Source of the DNA: Salipiger bermudensis
GTDB lineage: Bacteria > Pseudomonadota > Alphaproteobacteria > Rhodobacterales > Rhodobacteraceae
Reading direction: 5' to 3'
Length of the DNA stretch: 64,000 nucleotides
Assembly (NCBI RefSeq): GCF_020171625.1
Contig: NZ_JAIUZY010000008.1
Span: forward strand, 1-64,000
Shown here: positions 62,812 to 64,000 of the stretch, in pieces
Layout: every line of letters starts with the position of its first letter
How positions within the stretch are numbered: position 1 is the stretch's first letter
Made by a program: the position numbers and the translations under genes
The notes under the pieces: model-generated
Database searches by the model: none
What the model saw: the letters and a program-made list of their open reading frames with translations, nothing else
What the model was told of the DNA's origin: nothing

Positions 62812-63432
62812 GTGACCAAACGCACGTCTGCCAAGTACAAAATCGACCGCCGTATGGGCGAAAACATCTGGGGCCGCGCAAAGTCCCCGGTCAATCGCCG
62901 CGAATACGGCCCCGGCCAGCACGGCCAGCGCCGCAAGGGCAAGCTGTCCGACTTCGGTCTTCAGCTCCGCGCCAAGCAGAAGCTCAAGGGCTACTACGGC
63001 GACCTGACCGAAAAGCAGTTCCGTCGCATCTTCAGCGACGCCGAGCGCCTCAAGGGCGACACCGGTGAGCTGCTCATCGGCCTGCTCGAGCGCCGCCTCG
63101 ACGCCGTCGTCTACCGCGCCAAGTTCGTGCCGACCGTCTTCGCCGCCCGCCAGTTCGTCAACCACGGCCACGTGACGGTGAACGGCAAGCGCGTCAACAT
63201 CCCCTCCTACCGTGTGAAAGAGGGTGACGTGATCGAGGTCCGCGAGAAGTCCAAGCAGCTCGCAGTGGTTCTCGAAGCCGCCCAGCTGCCCGAGCGCGAC
63301 GTGCCCGACTACCTCGAGGTCGACCACTCCAAGATGACCGCATCCTTCGTGCGCACCCCCGGCCTTGCCGACGTGCCGTACCCGGTCCAGATGGAACCGA
63401 ATCTCGTCATCGAATTCTACGCGCAGAACTGA
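62812..63432 (+). CDS. rpsD: 30S ribosomal protein S4
   Basis: A 206-residue primary assembly protein of the 30S subunit. Characteristic blocks are [32 protein letters not shown] (several short motifs) and the S4 RNA-binding domain [14 protein letters not shown] with [17 protein letters not shown]. It begins with GTG, preceded by GAAGGAG. In E. coli S4 represses its own operon; the long leader here could do the same. Single-gene transcript, ended by a terminator at 63457. Confidence 0.98.
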   Translation: MTKRTSAKYKIDRRMGENIWGRAKSPVNRREYGPGQHGQRRKGKLSDFGLQLRAKQKLKGYYGDLTEKQFRRIFSDAERLKGDTGELLIGLLERRLDAVVYRAKFVPTVFAARQFVNHGHVTVNGKRVNIPSYRVKEGDVIEVREKSKQLAVVLEAAQLPERDVPDYLEVDHSKMTASFVRTPGLADVPYPVQMEPNLVIEFYAQN

Positions 63433-63456
63433 TCCGGTTCAGCGCTTCCGATTTGG

Positions 63457-63486
63457 AAAAGGCCGCTCCTTCGGGGCGGCCTTTTT
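63457..63486 (+). terminator. Intrinsic terminator after rpsD
   Basis: AAAAGGCCGCTCC-TTC-GGGGCGGCC followed by TTTTT, 24 bases after the stop codon. A textbook hairpin plus T tract. Confidence 0.92.
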
Positions 63487-63560
63487 CGTGGCGTGGTGCC
63501 TCTTCGGGCGGGGCGCCTCAAATTTGGGCGCCGGGCTTTTGCCGGGCTGGCCGCAGATAT

Positions 63561-63576
63561 TTTACCGATTGATAAA
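63561..63576. promoter_or_regulatory. Imperfect palindrome upstream of preT
   Basis: TTTACCGATTGATAAA is symmetric at 12 of 16 positions and lies about 54 bases before the preT start, in an AT-rich patch. Its shape suits a TetR-family operator. No regulator is visible in the window. Confidence 0.4.
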
Positions 63577-63629
63577 AAAATCGACCTGTGGAACGCTTCT
63601 GTCAGACATCAGGCAGCGGGAGGCGACCC

Positions 63630-64000
63630 ATGGACCCAAAGGCACTTGTTTCCGGCATAATGCCGGGACGGATGGACACGGCAGCGATCGAGGCGGCGTT
63701 TGGCGACCTTCACCCGCCGCTCGACGATCACGAGGCGCTGGTGGCCGCGGACCGCTGTTACTTCTGCCACGACGCGCCGTGCCAGACGGCCTGTCCCACC
63801 GAGATCGACATCCCGCTCTTCATCCGGCAAATCGCCACCGGCACGCCCGAGGCCGCGGCCCGGACCATCCTGTCGCAGAACATTCTCGGCGGCATGTGCG
63901 CCCGGGTCTGCCCGACAGAGACCCTTTGCGAAGAGGTCTGCGTACGCGAGGTGGCCGAGGGCAAACCCGTCGAGATCGGCCGCCTGCAGCGCTATGCCAC
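63630..64000 (+). CDS. preT: Dihydropyrimidine dehydrogenase subunit PreT (5' part)
   Basis: The first 123 codons of an NAD(P)-dependent oxidoreductase; the gene runs off the window. The N-terminal iron-sulfur domain shows CYFCHDAPCQTACPTEID and MCARVCPTETLCEEVC, typical of PreT/GltD-type subunits. DLHPPLDDHEALVAADRCY and EGKPVEIGRLQRYAT match PreT of reductive pyrimidine breakdown, which pairs with PreA. GGGAGG precedes the ATG. Confidence 0.85.
   Translation, partial: MDPKALVSGIMPGRMDTAAIEAAFGDLHPPLDDHEALVAADRCYFCHDAPCQTACPTEIDIPLFIRQIATGTPEAAARTILSQNILGGMCARVCPTETLCEEVCVREVAEGKPVEIGRLQRYA

Overview
The window is about two-thirds G+C by eye. Gene content points to an alphaproteobacterium of the Rhodobacteraceae (Roseobacter-type): a polyhydroxybutyrate pair phaA/phaB, mlaA/mlaC next to a PrtDE-type type I secretion pair, a RimO-L,D-transpeptidase-ArfB neighbourhood, DUF2125 and DUF6525 proteins, a Zur-type palindrome before a CobW GTPase, and intergenic 'GGGGGCAGCGCCCCC' hairpin elements that I associate with this family. 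This is ordinary chromosomal, mostly housekeeping DNA. I found no tRNA, rRNA, prophage, insertion sequence or CRISPR array.

Layout. 1-9.3 kb: thymidine kinase, RimO, two tandem L,D-transpeptidases, the ribosome-rescue hydrolase ArfB with an unusual leader, a queuosine-precursor transporter, and a minus-strand operon (UMF1-type MFS transporter, MepA endopeptidase, phytase-like esterase). 9.3-15.3 kb: YggT, RecQ, YaaA and a hybrid histidine kinase. 15.4-23.4 kb: an overlapping envelope operon of alpha-2-macroglobulin, a glycolipid-binding-domain protein and penicillin-binding protein 1C. 23.5-26.9 kb: a catabolic-looking cassette of a creatinase/ectoine-hydrolase-like M24 protein, gamma-glutamyltransferase and RidA. 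27-42 kb: a copper-less cupredoxin-like protein, the SOS peptidase YedK, an SDR and enoyl-CoA hydratase pair, DUF2125, a luciferase-like oxidoreductase, a UbiH-type hydroxylase, an amidase, MscS, methionine aminopeptidase, a repeat-rich spacer, RsmD with a flavin reductase, peroxiredoxin, a uracil-glycosylase-like gene and MlaA/MlaC. 42.2-48.1 kb: PrtD/PrtE-type secretion genes, RidA, a glycerophosphodiesterase, a FemAB-like protein and a pterin dehydratase. 48-57.4 kb: a CPA1 antiporter, DUF6525, a zinc-type CobW GTPase, a TPR protein, IspE and a polyprenyl synthase meeting tail to tail, DUF2007, a TrmN6-like methyltransferase and YdcH. 57.6-64 kb: a VOC dioxygenase-like protein, phaB, a patatin and phaA, an EAL phosphodiesterase, rpsD, and the 5' end of preT.

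The most notable signal is upstream of arfB on the minus strand. An 18-codon leader peptide full of rare codons sits behind a near-perfect Shine-Dalgarno sequence. It is followed by mutually exclusive helices and an intrinsic terminator only about 17 bases before the arfB start codon. This has the layout of a transcription attenuator that would link ribosome-rescue capacity to the state of translation. I know of no described attenuator of this kind for arfB. The structure is read directly from sequence; the regulation is inference.
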